A stretch of 64,000 nucleotides of DNA from Chryseobacterium sp. JJR-5R (GCF_034047335.1 NZ_CP139137.1:806001-870000); one strand, 5' to 3'. Numbered from the stretch's first letter, positions 14,060 through 22,956 are shown. A program made the numbers and translations. Notes: generated by a model not told the origin, from the letters alone.

Positions 14060-14203
14060 ATAATAAATGAATAAGTATTTTATTAGTGTCAATAAAAAGG
14101 TTTAATCCGGTTTTACCACTGATAAAGTATACATATTTAAAAATCAGCAATACCTGTCTGTTGTACAGCTATTGCTTTTATCGTATCATAAGCACATTAG
14201 AAA

Positions 14204-15250
14204 GTGGACAAACATCAAAGTATTTTAGATCTTCACCCCGGTCTGGTTTGGGGATTTGCGGTAACTGTAGTTATCATGCTGCTCCTGGACTTAGGGGTTT
14301 TCAATAAAAAGAGTCACGAAGTTTCCTCAAAGGAAGCCACCATCTGGTCTGTTGTATGGATCTCGCTTTCCATGGTTTTTTCAGGAGTGGTCTATTGGGT
14401 TTTCAATACAGACGGTTCACCGGAAAGCCATGCTTTGGCAGTAGAGAAATTTACGCAGTATCAGGCAGCATACTGGATTGAGAAAGCCCTTTCGGTAGAC
14501 AACCTGTTTGTATTCATCCTGGTTTTCGGTTTTTTTAAAGTCCCGAAATACCTTCATCACAAAGTCCTTTTCTGGGGGATTATCGGGGCACTGATTTTCA
14601 GGGCGATATTCATCTTCGCAGGAGTGGGTTTAATCAATCTGACCTATCTTCCTGAAATGAATATTTTCGGGCACGCAGTGAAGATTAATGTTGTGATGGC
14701 CCTGTTCGGCCTGTTCCTCGTCTATGCCGGAATTAAATCCTGGGGAGGCGGTGACGGTGATGAAGACGAGGATTACAGCAATACCGCGGGAGCAAGGCTG
14801 ATTAAAAGATTCTGGAAGGTTTCCGATAATTATGCAGGAGATAAATTTTTCACCGTTCAGAACGGGATTAAAATGGCAACGCCCCTTCTGGTAGTGGTTG
14901 CCGTAATTGAATTTACGGATGTGCTCTTTGCAGTGGATTCCATCCCTGCGATCTTTGCTATCTCCAATGACCCTTTTATCCTTTATACCTCCAATATTTT
15001 TGCGATTTTAGGATTAAGGTCCCTGTATTTCCTGCTGGCAAACTTCATCCATATGTTCAGCAAGCTGCCTTACGGGCTGGCCGTGATCCTGACTTTTATC
15101 GGGATAAAAATGCTCATTGCACCGTGGATTCATATTCCGTCCCCGGTTTCATTAGGAATTGTAGGCGGAGTCCTGGTCATTTCCGTTCTTTTATCAATCA
15201 TTTTCCCTGATAAAAAAGAAGATGACGGTAAAGAAGAGCTCGGACAATAA
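14204..15250 (+). CDS. terC: TerC/Alx family integral membrane protein
   Basis: A 348-residue membrane protein with about nine helices, read from GTG 14204. The conserved acidic membrane motifs are present: IEKALSVDNLFVFILVF near residue 95 and EFTDVLFAVDSIPAIFAI near residue 235. A charged loop (GGGDGDEDEDYSN) lies at about 182. Relatives export manganese or assist metal loading of exported proteins; in Ter clusters TerC anchors the TerD/TelA proteins at the membrane. It lies 144 bp downstream of the second terD, so it may have its own promoter. Confidence 0.92.
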   Translation: MDKHQSILDLHPGLVWGFAVTVVIMLLLDLGVFNKKSHEVSSKEATIWSVVWISLSMVFSGVVYWVFNTDGSPESHALAVEKFTQYQAAYWIEKALSVDNLFVFILVFGFFKVPKYLHHKVLFWGIIGALIFRAIFIFAGVGLINLTYLPEMNIFGHAVKINVVMALFGLFLVYAGIKSWGGGDGDEDEDYSNTAGARLIKRFWKVSDNYAGDKFFTVQNGIKMATPLLVVVAVIEFTDVLFAVDSIPAIFAISNDPFILYTSNIFAILGLRSLYFLLANFIHMFSKLPYGLAVILTFIGIKMLIAPWIHIPSPVSLGIVGGVLVISVLLSIIFPDKKEDDGKEELGQ

Positions 15251-15256
15251 ACTAAT

Positions 15257-15290
15257 AAAAAGGCTTTACCATGTGTAAAGCCTTTTTATT
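15257..15290. terminator. Bidirectional terminator terC / catalase-like
   Basis: AAAGGCTTTAC and GTAAAGCCTTT form an 11-bp stem with T-runs on both strands, between convergent genes. Confidence 0.85.
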
Positions 15291-15318
15291 TATGATAATT
15301 ATTTGATTGAATAAATTA

Positions 15319-16320
15319 TTACCGCTGGTATTTCAGAAGCTTATTGATCTTCCGTCGGGTCTGGACAGAAACTTTGTACGCCTCATCCCTGAGCCTCTGG
15401 ATTTTCCCTACAGGCTGAAAGAAAAGTTTGTTTTCAAAAGGATTAAATGACAGCATTTCGTTGTCACAGGATGTGGCATCCAGAAGCGAATTCCTTTCAA
15501 TCCTTACTTCCCCGATTTTTACATAGGGGGACTTTTTCCATTCCACATTCAGCTGGTTGACAGGCTGGTGCTTCAAATTATAACAGATCTGGATCAGAAC
15601 ATCAGCTGTAAAATCCTGATTGTTTAAATACTGCTCAATCGCATCCTTTACTTTTAATTTTTTTCCGAAATGCCTGTCCACGCCCTGCGGTTTCAGCTTA
15701 ATCTTCATCATATGGTCTCCCAGGCGGTATACGCCTACAGAATGGAAATCGAATGATAAAATAAAATCATTTCTCTTATTCCAGAGTTTAATCACATTTT
15801 TCGCAAAGGAAGCGGTAAACGTAGAAGGAATTACTTTGATAAGCTGCAGCAGCAGGGAAAAAGAGTTCCATTTTTTAACAAAGAACTGGTTTACTGAAGT
15901 GAACAGTTTTAAAAAAGTACTTACGGAATTAATCGGGAATAAAGGAAAATTAACCATCGGGTAATTCGCGATGAGCATACCGTTGTTATCCTTTATTTTA
16001 ACGGCAAAACCATAGGCAGGAATGTCTTTTTTACCACGTTTAACTTTAAGGTGCGCATTGGAGAACCTGATGGTCAAATCATATTTTTCCTCATCAAAAA
16101 ACGGCTGGAATTCCTCAGGAATACCTTTGGCAATTAAAAATTCGCCCTTCACAACCGCGTAGGTCTTCGCATGGGCATTACGCGTGGCGTAGTTAATGTC
16201 ACTCGTCGTAGGTGACTGTTCAACGAAATCCGAAATGCTTTTTTTGTTAATTTCAAGAAGTTTCTCTTCGTCTGCAGTCAGCTTATCGTATTCCTTATTG
16301 TATTTTAATGGATCTGGCAT
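15319..16320 (-). CDS. Catalase-like heme-protein family member
   Basis: A 333-residue protein of the catalase superfamily, shorter than classical catalases (about 480 residues). Recognisable parts are NAHAKTYAVVKGEFLI (near residue 47) at the place of the catalase heme/histidine segment and LTIRFSNAHLKV (near 80), matching the conserved R-x-S-N region. The C-terminal half is diverged. It could be a minimal catalase or peroxygenase-like enzyme; activity is uncertain. It converges on terC; both could serve oxidative stress, but they are not co-transcribed. Confidence 0.7.
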   Translation of the reverse strand: MPDPLKYNKEYDKLTADEEKLLEINKKSISDFVEQSPTTSDINYATRNAHAKTYAVVKGEFLIAKGIPEEFQPFFDEEKYDLTIRFSNAHLKVKRGKKDIPAYGFAVKIKDNNGMLIANYPMVNFPLFPINSVSTFLKLFTSVNQFFVKKWNSFSLLLQLIKVIPSTFTASFAKNVIKLWNKRNDFILSFDFHSVGVYRLGDHMMKIKLKPQGVDRHFGKKLKVKDAIEQYLNNQDFTADVLIQICYNLKHQPVNQLNVEWKKSPYVKIGEVRIERNSLLDATSCDNEMLSFNPFENKLFFQPVGKIQRLRDEAYKVSVQTRRKINKLLKYQR

Positions 16321-16527
16321 TCAGTTTTTAAGTCCAATTATAACGCCAAGTTTTTGAAACGGTGTTAATAGAGTATTAATGATATTTGAACTTTCTTGAC
16401 GATAAAGGTTTATGGTTAACCGATTTAATATTAAAATACTGAAAACAAAAAGGTTAGAGCGGGTAAAGGAGACCTCAACTGAAAAGTCTTCACTTTACCG
16501 TACAGATCTTCGCGCCTTAAAAAATAC

Positions 16528-16535
16528 TATATTTG
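16528..16535 (+). promoter_or_regulatory. -7 element of the FKBP gene
   Basis: TATATTTG fits TAnnTTTG and lies 15 bp upstream of ATG 16551, so the leader is very short. Confidence 0.5.
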
Positions 16536-16550
16536 TAAAAAATATCAATT

Positions 16551-16985
16551 ATGGGCGTAGCAGATATGTTATTTAAGCGTAAAAAAGAGCAGGCAGAAAA
16601 GAATCTGAATGACGGTAAAGAGTATATGGAAGCATATGGCAAGCGTGAAACGGTTGTTCAGCTGCCAAGCGGCCTTCAGTATGAGATCATCAAAGAAGGA
16701 GACGGGGAAAAACCGGGCCCGAGGTCTACCGTAAAATGCCACTACCACGGAACCACGATTTCCGGAAAGGTTTTCGACAGCTCTGTGAAAAGAGGGACTC
16801 CTGCTTCATTCCCTTTAAACAAGGTAATCAAAGGATGGACGGAAGCATTACAGCTGATGCCTGCAGGAAGCAAATGGAGACTGATTATCCCGCCGCATCT
16901 GGCGTATGGAGACCAGCAGATCAGCAAGGAAATCGGGCCGAACAGCACCCTTGTCTTTGAAGTTGAATTGCTTGAAATTAAATAG
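16551..16985 (+). CDS. FKBP-type peptidyl-prolyl cis-trans isomerase
   Basis: A 144-residue cytoplasmic protein with no signal peptide. Residues 1-35 are a basic helix, and residues 40-144 are one FKBP domain: LPSGLQYEII, VKCHYHGTTISGKVFDSS, VIKGWTEALQLMPAGSKWRL, IPPHLAYGDQ and LVFEVELLEI. The residues of the FKBP pocket (Y-H-G, F-D-S, G-W, Y-G) are present, so it should be an active folding catalyst. It has its own promoter and terminator. Confidence 0.93.
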   Translation: MGVADMLFKRKKEQAEKNLNDGKEYMEAYGKRETVVQLPSGLQYEIIKEGDGEKPGPRSTVKCHYHGTTISGKVFDSSVKRGTPASFPLNKVIKGWTEALQLMPAGSKWRLIIPPHLAYGDQQISKEIGPNSTLVFEVELLEIK

Positions 16986-17006
16986 GCCCATCTTAAAAAT
17001 AGCTTA

Positions 17007-17038
17007 AAATTTACCCGGATTCCGGGTAAATTTTTTTA
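17007..17038 (+). terminator. Terminator after the FKBP gene
   Basis: AAATTTACCCGGA pairs with TCCGGGTAAATTT, a 13-bp stem followed by a T-run. Confidence 0.88.
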
Positions 17039-17129
17039 TTTCCGTATTTTAGTCAGGAGATTAATTAAAAACAGTTAGGTAATCACAACAGGATTGGAAC
17101 AGTCTTGCTGATTAATAAAATACAATGAA

Positions 17130-18080
17130 ATGAAAAAACTGATTTGCCTTTTAACAGCCTTCTGTCTGCTGGCTTCCTGTATGTCCAGGAAAAACCAGGC
17201 CATCAGGCAGAATATTCTGACTTTAAAAGACAGCTACTGCAAAGCCCCCTTTAAATACAATTATTCAGAGAAAATACCGTCTTACCGTTCAGATTCCATT
17301 ATTGCAGCCAACCAGGACCTGAAAGGTATTTTTTCTGACCAGAGCATCCTGATTTTAAATGCCCTGGATAACCTGGATGAAGTTCATGAAATCATGGAGC
17401 TTAAAAAAGATACTTCCCTTGCATCGCAGGTAAAGGTTCTGCAGCTCAAAAGTAAAATCAACAGCAAAATAACCATTGCTTTAACGGAACTGGATGCGGT
17501 GGCCGCAGAATTTGACTGTGAAGGAGAGCGGGTGGCACAAATCGGGAATTATGTGGATAACCTGAATGATTCAAGGAACAACAGGCTGATCTTATATTCC
17601 ATTGTTACAGGCGCCGCCGCATCCATCGCAGGAGGAATTATAAGAGATGATGCGTGGAGCAGTGCCGTTGATATCGGAGGCGGCGCTTTAGGCGCAGGAT
17701 TCGGCCTGGCCACTTTTAACCCCAAAGGGAAAAAAGTGGAATTCATCCATCAGAGGAACCTATTGAGGGACATCTGGAAGGAGAAGCTGGAATCCCCAAA
17801 TTTTCCGCCTTTTATATGGTATATGTACACAGAGAAGAAATTTTCAAACAAAGAGAAACATTCTATTATCAGCAGCATGAAACAGCGGTGGCTGCATTAT
17901 CAGTTTGATGATGATCAGAACGCCGCAGACCGTTCCGTTATTTTCAGCGATGGAGGGTACTACCGTTCCGGCGACCTGCATGACAGGGCGGCTATGCTGA
18001 ACCAGATGCAGTCGGCAACACGGACCATCAATCAGAACATCAATTACCTGCTCCTGGACCTGGACAAGCTGATCTTGTAA
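17130..18080 (+). CDS. Predicted lipoprotein of unknown function
   Basis: A 316-residue protein with a lipoprotein signal (MKKLICLLTAFCLLASC; lipobox LLAS-C at residue 17). The N-terminal 120 residues are helical. Residues 145-195 are rich in Gly/Ala (GAAASIAGGIIRDD, GGGALGAGFGLATF), like a glycine-zipper hairpin that could enter a membrane. The C-terminal part is helical and polar. I do not recognise a family. It is flanked by independent genes, so context gives no hint; an outer-membrane lipoprotein is the most I can say. Confidence 0.75.
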   Translation: MKKLICLLTAFCLLASCMSRKNQAIRQNILTLKDSYCKAPFKYNYSEKIPSYRSDSIIAANQDLKGIFSDQSILILNALDNLDEVHEIMELKKDTSLASQVKVLQLKSKINSKITIALTELDAVAAEFDCEGERVAQIGNYVDNLNDSRNNRLILYSIVTGAAASIAGGIIRDDAWSSAVDIGGGALGAGFGLATFNPKGKKVEFIHQRNLLRDIWKEKLESPNFPPFIWYMYTEKKFSNKEKHSIISSMKQRWLHYQFDDDQNAADRSVIFSDGGYYRSGDLHDRAAMLNQMQSATRTINQNINYLLLDLDKLIL

Positions 18081-18139
18081 CCAAGTAAGAAATAAGGCCG
18101 TTTTTTCTTTAAACCGGCGGTTAAAAGCGCCTGAATCTG

Positions 18140-18147
18140 TACATTTG
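18140..18147 (+). promoter_or_regulatory. -7 element of the XRE gene
   Basis: TACATTTG fits TAnnTTTG, 20 bp before ATG 18167. It rules out the TTG at 18158 as the start because transcription begins about there. Confidence 0.5.
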
Positions 18148-18166
18148 CTGCTGATTATTGTTACAG

Positions 18167-18742
18167 ATGTCAGAATTAAAAAAAATCAGGGAAGAACAGA
18201 ACCTCACGCAGGAAGAACTGGCCGGAAAGTCAGGCATTTCCGTCAGGACCATTCAAAGGATCGAAGCAGGAGCCGATCCTAAGGGTTATACGCTTAAAAA
18301 TTTGGCCTCAAGCCTTAACATCACTGAAAAAGAGCTATTGGCTCGGGACATTCAGGCAGAGATAAAAATACAGGCTGAAGAACCTTTTTTTACAGGAGAA
18401 AAAGAAGAATCCGTTAATTATACCTGGGTTAAAATGATCAATATTTCTTCACTTCCTTTCGCATGGTTACCGGTTGCTAATTTCCTGCTGCCGTTATTGG
18501 TGATGTTTTTCACAAAACAGAACTCTTCAATAGCCAAACAGATTATTTCCCTCCAGATATTCCTGGCCGTCATTTCGCCCGTTATTTTTATGATTGTCGC
18601 TCTTCTTAAGCTTGGGTCTAAGGCTGTCCTCATGACCATGATCCTGCTCACCCTTTCCAATATATACATCATCCTGAGAAATGCGTATGAAATTGACCGG
18701 AAACAAAAACTTTTCTATAAGCTGAATTTCAGTATTATATAA
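18167..18742 (+). CDS. XRE-family HTH regulator with membrane domain
   Basis: A 191-residue protein. Residues 3-55 are a clear XRE HTH (LKKIREEQNLTQEELAGKSG, then VRTIQRIEAG). Residues 90-190 carry three or four hydrophobic segments (LPFAWLPVANFLLPLLVMFF, then IISLQIFLAVISPVIFMIVA) of the DUF4870 kind. It is therefore a membrane-anchored DNA-binding protein, common in Bacteroidota and of unknown regulon. It precedes the serine hydrolase gene by 86 bp on the same strand. Confidence 0.85.
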   Translation: MSELKKIREEQNLTQEELAGKSGISVRTIQRIEAGADPKGYTLKNLASSLNITEKELLARDIQAEIKIQAEEPFFTGEKEESVNYTWVKMINISSLPFAWLPVANFLLPLLVMFFTKQNSSIAKQIISLQIFLAVISPVIFMIVALLKLGSKAVLMTMILLTLSNIYIILRNAYEIDRKQKLFYKLNFSII

Positions 18743-18828
18743 GGCTGGCAGGCAATTGTCAGGTCTTTGTCAGGTTGAATTTTCAGGTTCTATTTAATTA
18801 TTTCTGAATCTTTGCCAAAAATAATTCA

Positions 18829-20295
18829 ATGACAAAACGTACCTGCATCAGCATCTTTATTTTCTTTCTTTTCATCGGGAGCCTGAAAGCCCAGATCGAT
18901 AAAAATTCACCTTTATTTACAGAACTGAAGAAACAGGACAGCCTCTTTTTTGAGCGCGGATTCAATAACTGTGATATGTCCTACCTGGAAAAATCAGTAG
19001 CCGGAGATCTTAAGTTTTACCATGACAAAGGCGGTTTTCAGGATAAACAACTATTTCTAGAAAGAACAAGACAGAATATCTGTTCCAATCCTGACCAGAA
19101 GCCTATCCGTAAAGTAGTAGAAAACAGCCTGGAGGTTTTTCCTCTGTATAATAACGGGAATCTGTATGGTGCGATACAGTCCGGGGAACACCGTTTTTAT
19201 ATCCGGGAAAAGAATAAAGAAGATGTGCTGGGAGGCCAGGCAAGGTTCACGACGGTCTGGTTGAAAAAGGACGGAAACTGGATGATGAGTGATGTCCTGA
19301 GCTATGATCATCAACAGCCGGGTAAGGCACAGATTACAGATCCTATTGAACAATTGATGAAAAACAACCGTATTCCGACTTTAGGATTGGGCATTATAGA
19401 AGGTGGAAAACTGACACAGGTAAAAGTATACGGAACGCTTGACGGCAAAACGGCCGCACCTTACAACAGTCTTTTTAATGTTGCATCTTTGACGAAACCG
19501 GTAACCGCACTGGTTGCTTTGCGGCTGGTAAGCCTTGGGAAATGGAGCCTTGATGAGCCGCTTTATCACTATTGGACAGACCCTGATCTTGCAAAGGACG
19601 TCCGGCATAAAAAATTAACGACCCGATTGGTGTTAAGCCATCAGACCGGTTTCCCGAACTGGAGATGGCAGCGCAAAGATAATAAGTTAAGCTTTGAAGC
19701 TGATCCCGGAACGCGCTACCAGTATTCAGGAGAGGGCTTTGAATACCTGCGGAAAGCGATTGAGAAAAAGTTCCGTAAAAGTCTGGAACAGCTGGCAAAA
19801 GAACTTATATTCCGGCCTCTGGATATGGGCGACACCAGTTATATCTGGAACGAGCAAAAAGATTCGGAAAGAATGGTTACAGGTTACGATAAAAATGGGA
19901 ACCCTTACGGAAACGTAAAAAATAAAACAGTGAATGCAGCGGATGATCTCATCACTTCTGTAGAAGATTACGGTAAATTTTTAGTGGCTGTACTGAATGA
20001 CAGTCTGCTGTCACCCGCTGTTTTTGAAGATGTGAAAACCAGGCAGGTTAAAATCAAAAACGATAAATATTTCGGACTCGGTTTTGAAATCTATGACCTG
20101 GGAAACAATGATATCGCCCTTTCACACGGCGGTTTAGATAAAGGTGTCAATACCATTTCTTTCCTGTTGCCCAAAACAAAACAGGGCCTTGTCATTTTCA
20201 CCAATGTCGAAAACGGATATACCATTTATGAAGCCCTGATCAATCAATACTTTGGCGGGGCCGGAAAAAAGATTGTAGAAATAGAAACCAGGTAA
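18829..20295 (+). CDS. Serine hydrolase, beta-lactamase class C-like, with NTF2-like N-domain
   Basis: A 488-residue exported protein with signal peptide (ending SLKAQ near residue 22). Residues 30-160 resemble a DUF4440/NTF2-like domain (FNNCDMSYLEKSVAGDLKFY, then TTVWLKKDGNWMMSDVLSYD). Residues 180-480 form a PF00144 serine hydrolase: S-x-x-K in SLTKPV near 222, Y-S-G in YQYSGEGF near 305, and HGG near 445. This is the penicillin-binding-protein/esterase fold; a peptidase or esterase role is as likely as beta-lactamase. The two-domain fusion recurs in Bacteroidota. Confidence 0.88.
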   Translation: MTKRTCISIFIFFLFIGSLKAQIDKNSPLFTELKKQDSLFFERGFNNCDMSYLEKSVAGDLKFYHDKGGFQDKQLFLERTRQNICSNPDQKPIRKVVENSLEVFPLYNNGNLYGAIQSGEHRFYIREKNKEDVLGGQARFTTVWLKKDGNWMMSDVLSYDHQQPGKAQITDPIEQLMKNNRIPTLGLGIIEGGKLTQVKVYGTLDGKTAAPYNSLFNVASLTKPVTALVALRLVSLGKWSLDEPLYHYWTDPDLAKDVRHKKLTTRLVLSHQTGFPNWRWQRKDNKLSFEADPGTRYQYSGEGFEYLRKAIEKKFRKSLEQLAKELIFRPLDMGDTSYIWNEQKDSERMVTGYDKNGNPYGNVKNKTVNAADDLITSVEDYGKFLVAVLNDSLLSPAVFEDVKTRQVKIKNDKYFGLGFEIYDLGNNDIALSHGGLDKGVNTISFLLPKTKQGLVIFTNVENGYTIYEALINQYFGGAGKKIVEIETR

Positions 20296-20350
20296 GGCTC
20301 AATGAACCGGAATAAATTACAGTTAATTTTGCAGTCGGGTTAAAATTATT

Positions 20351-20386
20351 TCTCGCAGATTTTTATGTGCATTTAAATCTGCGAGA
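20351..20386. repeat. TCTCGCAGATTT inverted repeat
   Basis: TCTCGCAGATTT (20351-20362) is perfectly complementary to AAATCTGCGAGA (20375-20386), and a related CGCAGA occurs just downstream. From memory this resembles a short dispersed flavobacterial intergenic repeat. It may terminate the serine hydrolase transcript, though no T-run follows. Confidence 0.5.
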
Positions 20387-20470
20387 TCTAAAAAAACCTG
20401 CAAGAATATATGCAGCAAGCAAGCTTTAAAATTTCGCAGAGTTTCAGTACTTAATTTAACACATTTTTAA

Positions 20471-20512
20471 TTGTAATTGATTTTGTTACAATTAAGAAAA
20501 TATTTACCTTTG
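20471..20512 (+). promoter_or_regulatory. rrf2 promoter overlapped by a TTGTAA-N9-TTACAA operator
   Basis: -33 TTTG (20482-20485) and -7 TACCTTTG (20505-20512) are 19 bp apart, a textbook Bacteroidota promoter. The inverted repeat TTGTAA (20471-20476) / TTACAA (20486-20491) straddles the -33 element, a repressor position. A matching site is at 20953-20973. Confidence 0.75.
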
Positions 20513-20525
20513 CAAAGTAATCAAG

Positions 20526-20936
20526 ATGAATAACACAAGATTTGCAACCGCAGTACATATCATGACGTTACTGGCAGACAGTCCGCAGGATTGGCTTACA
20601 TCCGAATGGATGGCAGGCAGCATTAACATCAATCCTGTAATGGTCCGTAAAGAGCTGAGTATTCTGAGGGAAGCAGGTCTGGTAATCAGCCGGCAGGGAA
20701 AAGAGGGTGGAAGCCGGCTGTCCAGAGATGCGGAAGCTGTTACCATTGCGGAGATTTACGCTGCAGTGAAGAACACGGATGTCTTAGGTAAAAAGAACCG
20801 AAAGCCCAATCCGCTTTGTCCTGTTGGAAAAGAAATCAATGATCATTTAAATGCCCTGTTTTCAGAAACAGATCAGCTGGTTATAAAATTTCTGGGAAAT
20901 AAAACCCTTAAAGAATTTACAGATCATTTCAGTTAA
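20526..20936 (+). CDS. Rrf2 family transcriptional regulator
   Basis: A 136-residue Rrf2 winged-helix protein: N-terminal MNNTRFATAVHIMTLLA, recognition helix region ININPVMVRKELSILREAGL (about residues 36-56), wing SRQGKEGGSRLSR (about 58-70). The C-terminal part has a single cysteine (NPLCPVG, near 97) rather than the three of the Fe-S Rrf2 proteins, so it is more like the redox-sensing YwnA/CymR group. The operator across its own promoter and a second one in front of the next gene imply autoregulation and control of the NAD(P)-binding gene. Confidence 0.92.
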   Translation: MNNTRFATAVHIMTLLADSPQDWLTSEWMAGSININPVMVRKELSILREAGLVISRQGKEGGSRLSRDAEAVTIAEIYAAVKNTDVLGKKNRKPNPLCPVGKEINDHLNALFSETDQLVIKFLGNKTLKEFTDHFS

Positions 20937-20952
20937 ATTTTTTTGATTATAA

Positions 20953-20973
20953 ATGTAACAAAATGTATTACAA
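20953..20973 (+). promoter_or_regulatory. Second Rrf2 operator, ATGTAA-N9-TTACAA
   Basis: The half sites have the same 9-bp spacing as the site at 20471-20491 and lie 20 bp upstream of the NAD(P)-binding gene, in the gap after rrf2. Confidence 0.65.
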
Positions 20974-20992
20974 TTAATTTAAATAAAAAAGT

Positions 20993-21643
20993 ATGAAAAA
21001 AGTAGCAGTAATCGGAGCCACAGGATTTGTGGGAACACATGTGATTAAAGAATTGTCAGACAGAGGATATGAAGTGGAAGCTATCGTAAGAGATGCCTCA
21101 AAAGTTCAGCAGAATGAAAAAGTAACGGCAAAAAGTGTTGATGTAAACCATGTAGAGGAACTGGCGGAAGCCTTAAAAGGAAATGATGCGGTGATCAGTA
21201 CATTCAATGCAGGCTGGACCAATCCGAACCTGTATGATGATTTCCTGAACGGTTCCGTGAATATTGAAAAAGCCGTAGAACAGTCAGGGGTAAAAAGATT
21301 CATTACCGTTGGCGGGGCGGGCAGCCTATTTATTGACGGAAAGCAACTGGTGGACGGTCCGGATTTCCCTGCCGATATCAAGCCCGGGGCCACTGCCGCG
21401 AGAGATTACCTGAACAGAATTAAAGAAAACAATACATTGGACTGGACATTCTTCAGCCCGGCTATCGAAATGCATCCCGGAACGGCAGGCGTAAGGACAG
21501 GAAGCTACAGAACGGCTCTTGAAAATCCGGTATTTGATGAAAACGGACGAAGTGTGCTTTCCGTAGAAGATGTTGCCGTAGTCTTGGTTGATGAACTGGA
21601 GCAGAATAATCACATCCGTGAGCGTTTTACAGCGGCTTACTGA
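20993..21643 (+). CDS. NAD(P)-binding oxidoreductase, NmrA/SDR-a type
   Basis: A 216-residue atypical short-chain dehydrogenase. GATGFVGTHV (residues 8-17) is the dinucleotide-binding loop, followed by VISTFNAGWTNPN and the VGGAGSLF segment near 103. There is no Y-x3-K catalytic pair at the usual place, as in the NmrA-like/YwnB group. The pair Rrf2-YwnB-like is common and is usually induced by electrophiles or quinones; here the shared operator supports that Rrf2 represses it. The substrate is unknown. Confidence 0.88.
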   Translation: MKKVAVIGATGFVGTHVIKELSDRGYEVEAIVRDASKVQQNEKVTAKSVDVNHVEELAEALKGNDAVISTFNAGWTNPNLYDDFLNGSVNIEKAVEQSGVKRFITVGGAGSLFIDGKQLVDGPDFPADIKPGATAARDYLNRIKENNTLDWTFFSPAIEMHPGTAGVRTGSYRTALENPVFDENGRSVLSVEDVAVVLVDELEQNNHIRERFTAAY

Positions 21644-21667
21644 TCTTTTTCAGAATCTGCTTAAAAA

Positions 21668-21706
21668 AATTACGGCGGCCTCGTTCTGAACGAGGCCGCC
21701 GTAATT
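21668..21706. terminator. Perfect 19-bp hairpin between convergent genes
   Basis: The left arm 21668-21686 and right arm 21688-21706 are exact complements around one T, with a GC-rich core (GGCGGCCTCG). A-rich sequence on the left gives a T-run on the minus strand. Confidence 0.8.
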
Positions 21707-21730
21707 GCTCAATATAATCATTTAATCTCT

Positions 21731-22747
21731 TTATAAATTCATGAACAGCTTCGGGTTTACAGGCGTATTGTTCTTATGCACCTCATAATGAAGGTGCGGG
21801 CCGGTAGAGCGGCCGGAATTTCCTGATTTGGCAATTACCTGCCCCACTTTTACCTTGTCATTTGCTTTAGCTACCAGCTGGGACAAATGCCCGTAAAGCG
21901 TTGCAAGCCCGTTGCCGTGGGATACGATCACACAGTTCCCGTAACCGCCTTTCTGCCCTGAGAAAATAACCGTCCCGGCAGCCGTTGCCACCACGTCAGA
22001 ACCGAACGGTACTGCGATATCCAGTCCTTTATGAAACTGCATCTGGTCTGCTTCCGCCGGTGGATTGTTCTTTTCTGTCGGTTTTTCCGTGTTGCTGCCT
22101 GCTGTATTTTTTGCTGATGCAGTGGCTGCCGGAGCCGAAGGAGCGGCTTTCGGTGTTACCATCACCTTTACCTGCCTTTTTTCTCCGTAGCTGTCGGTAA
22201 CTTCAATAATTCTTTCTACCGGTTCAGCCTTTACTTCCGGAGCAGCAGGGGCCGCGGCAGGTTTCGGCATATTGCCCGGAGCGGACTTCACAGAGGCAAA
22301 AACGGTTTTAAAAGGGATCGGGTTCTTTCTGATCCCGAAATTCGATGAAATGTATCCTTCAGTAGGCATTCCCAAAGGAACCTGCATCAGTTTCTTTTGA
22401 AGATCCATCAGGTACTGGCTGTACCGGTTGGCCTGTCTGGCCAGATAAATGGAATTGGAAATGCTGTCTTTACTCAGAATTGTCAGTCTTTCAATGGGTA
22501 CATCCTTAGACCTCAGGAAAGAATTCAGTTCTGTAACAGTCTGATCTACCAAAGTGAGATCTGTTTTCATTTTCAGGTAATCAACACTGTCTTTTTCAGT
22601 ATTTATTTTAACAAGATTTACTTCATAATTTTTGTCGTCTTTTTCAGAATACAGTCTGGCAATGAACATGCCCTGTGCAAAAACCACTGATAAAAGCCCT
22701 CCCAAAAGGATGTTTATGTTCCTTCTGCTGCTTAGAAAGTTCTTCAT
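21731..22747 (-). CDS. M23 family peptidoglycan endopeptidase, membrane-anchored
   Basis: A 338-residue cell-wall peptidase. The N-terminal segment ILLGGLLSVVFAQGMFIARL (from about residue 14) anchors it in the inner membrane; residues 30-130 are helical. Residues 150-220 form a Pro/Ala/Lys-rich linker. The LytM domain (about 230-335) has HKGLDIA (H and D zinc ligands), VIVSHGNGLATLYGHLSQ, and GRSTGPHLHYEV with the HxH ligands. All catalytic residues are intact. It is a probable DD-endopeptidase acting on peptidoglycan cross-links in the periplasm. Confidence 0.92.
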   Translation of the reverse strand: MKNFLSSRRNINILLGGLLSVVFAQGMFIARLYSEKDDKNYEVNLVKINTEKDSVDYLKMKTDLTLVDQTVTELNSFLRSKDVPIERLTILSKDSISNSIYLARQANRYSQYLMDLQKKLMQVPLGMPTEGYISSNFGIRKNPIPFKTVFASVKSAPGNMPKPAAAPAAPEVKAEPVERIIEVTDSYGEKRQVKVMVTPKAAPSAPAATASAKNTAGSNTEKPTEKNNPPAEADQMQFHKGLDIAVPFGSDVVATAAGTVIFSGQKGGYGNCVIVSHGNGLATLYGHLSQLVAKANDKVKVGQVIAKSGNSGRSTGPHLHYEVHKNNTPVNPKLFMNL

Positions 22748-22948
22748 TTTTCTTCTCTTAGTATGTTACAAAACGGTTTAAGCCTGCAAATTTAATTAAA
22801 AATATACTTTATGGCATATTTTTAACAACACTTTAAGTATTCAGATAAATAACGGAGAATTAAATATTTAATTGTCCTTAAATATTAATTTTTATTGGAA
22901 ACGAGATTTTATCATGTATCTAAATACGTGCTTCAATCTTTGTTTTAA

Positions 22949-22956
22949 TATATTTG
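22949..22956 (+). promoter_or_regulatory. -7 element of gpsA
   Basis: TATATTTG fits TAnnTTTG, 18 bp before ATG 22975. It overlaps the TTG at 22954, which therefore is not the start codon. Confidence 0.5.

Noticed and set aside
9166..15250. Ter operon as part of a prophage or genomic island
   Set aside because: No integrase, tRNA end, phage gene or composition shift is visible around it.
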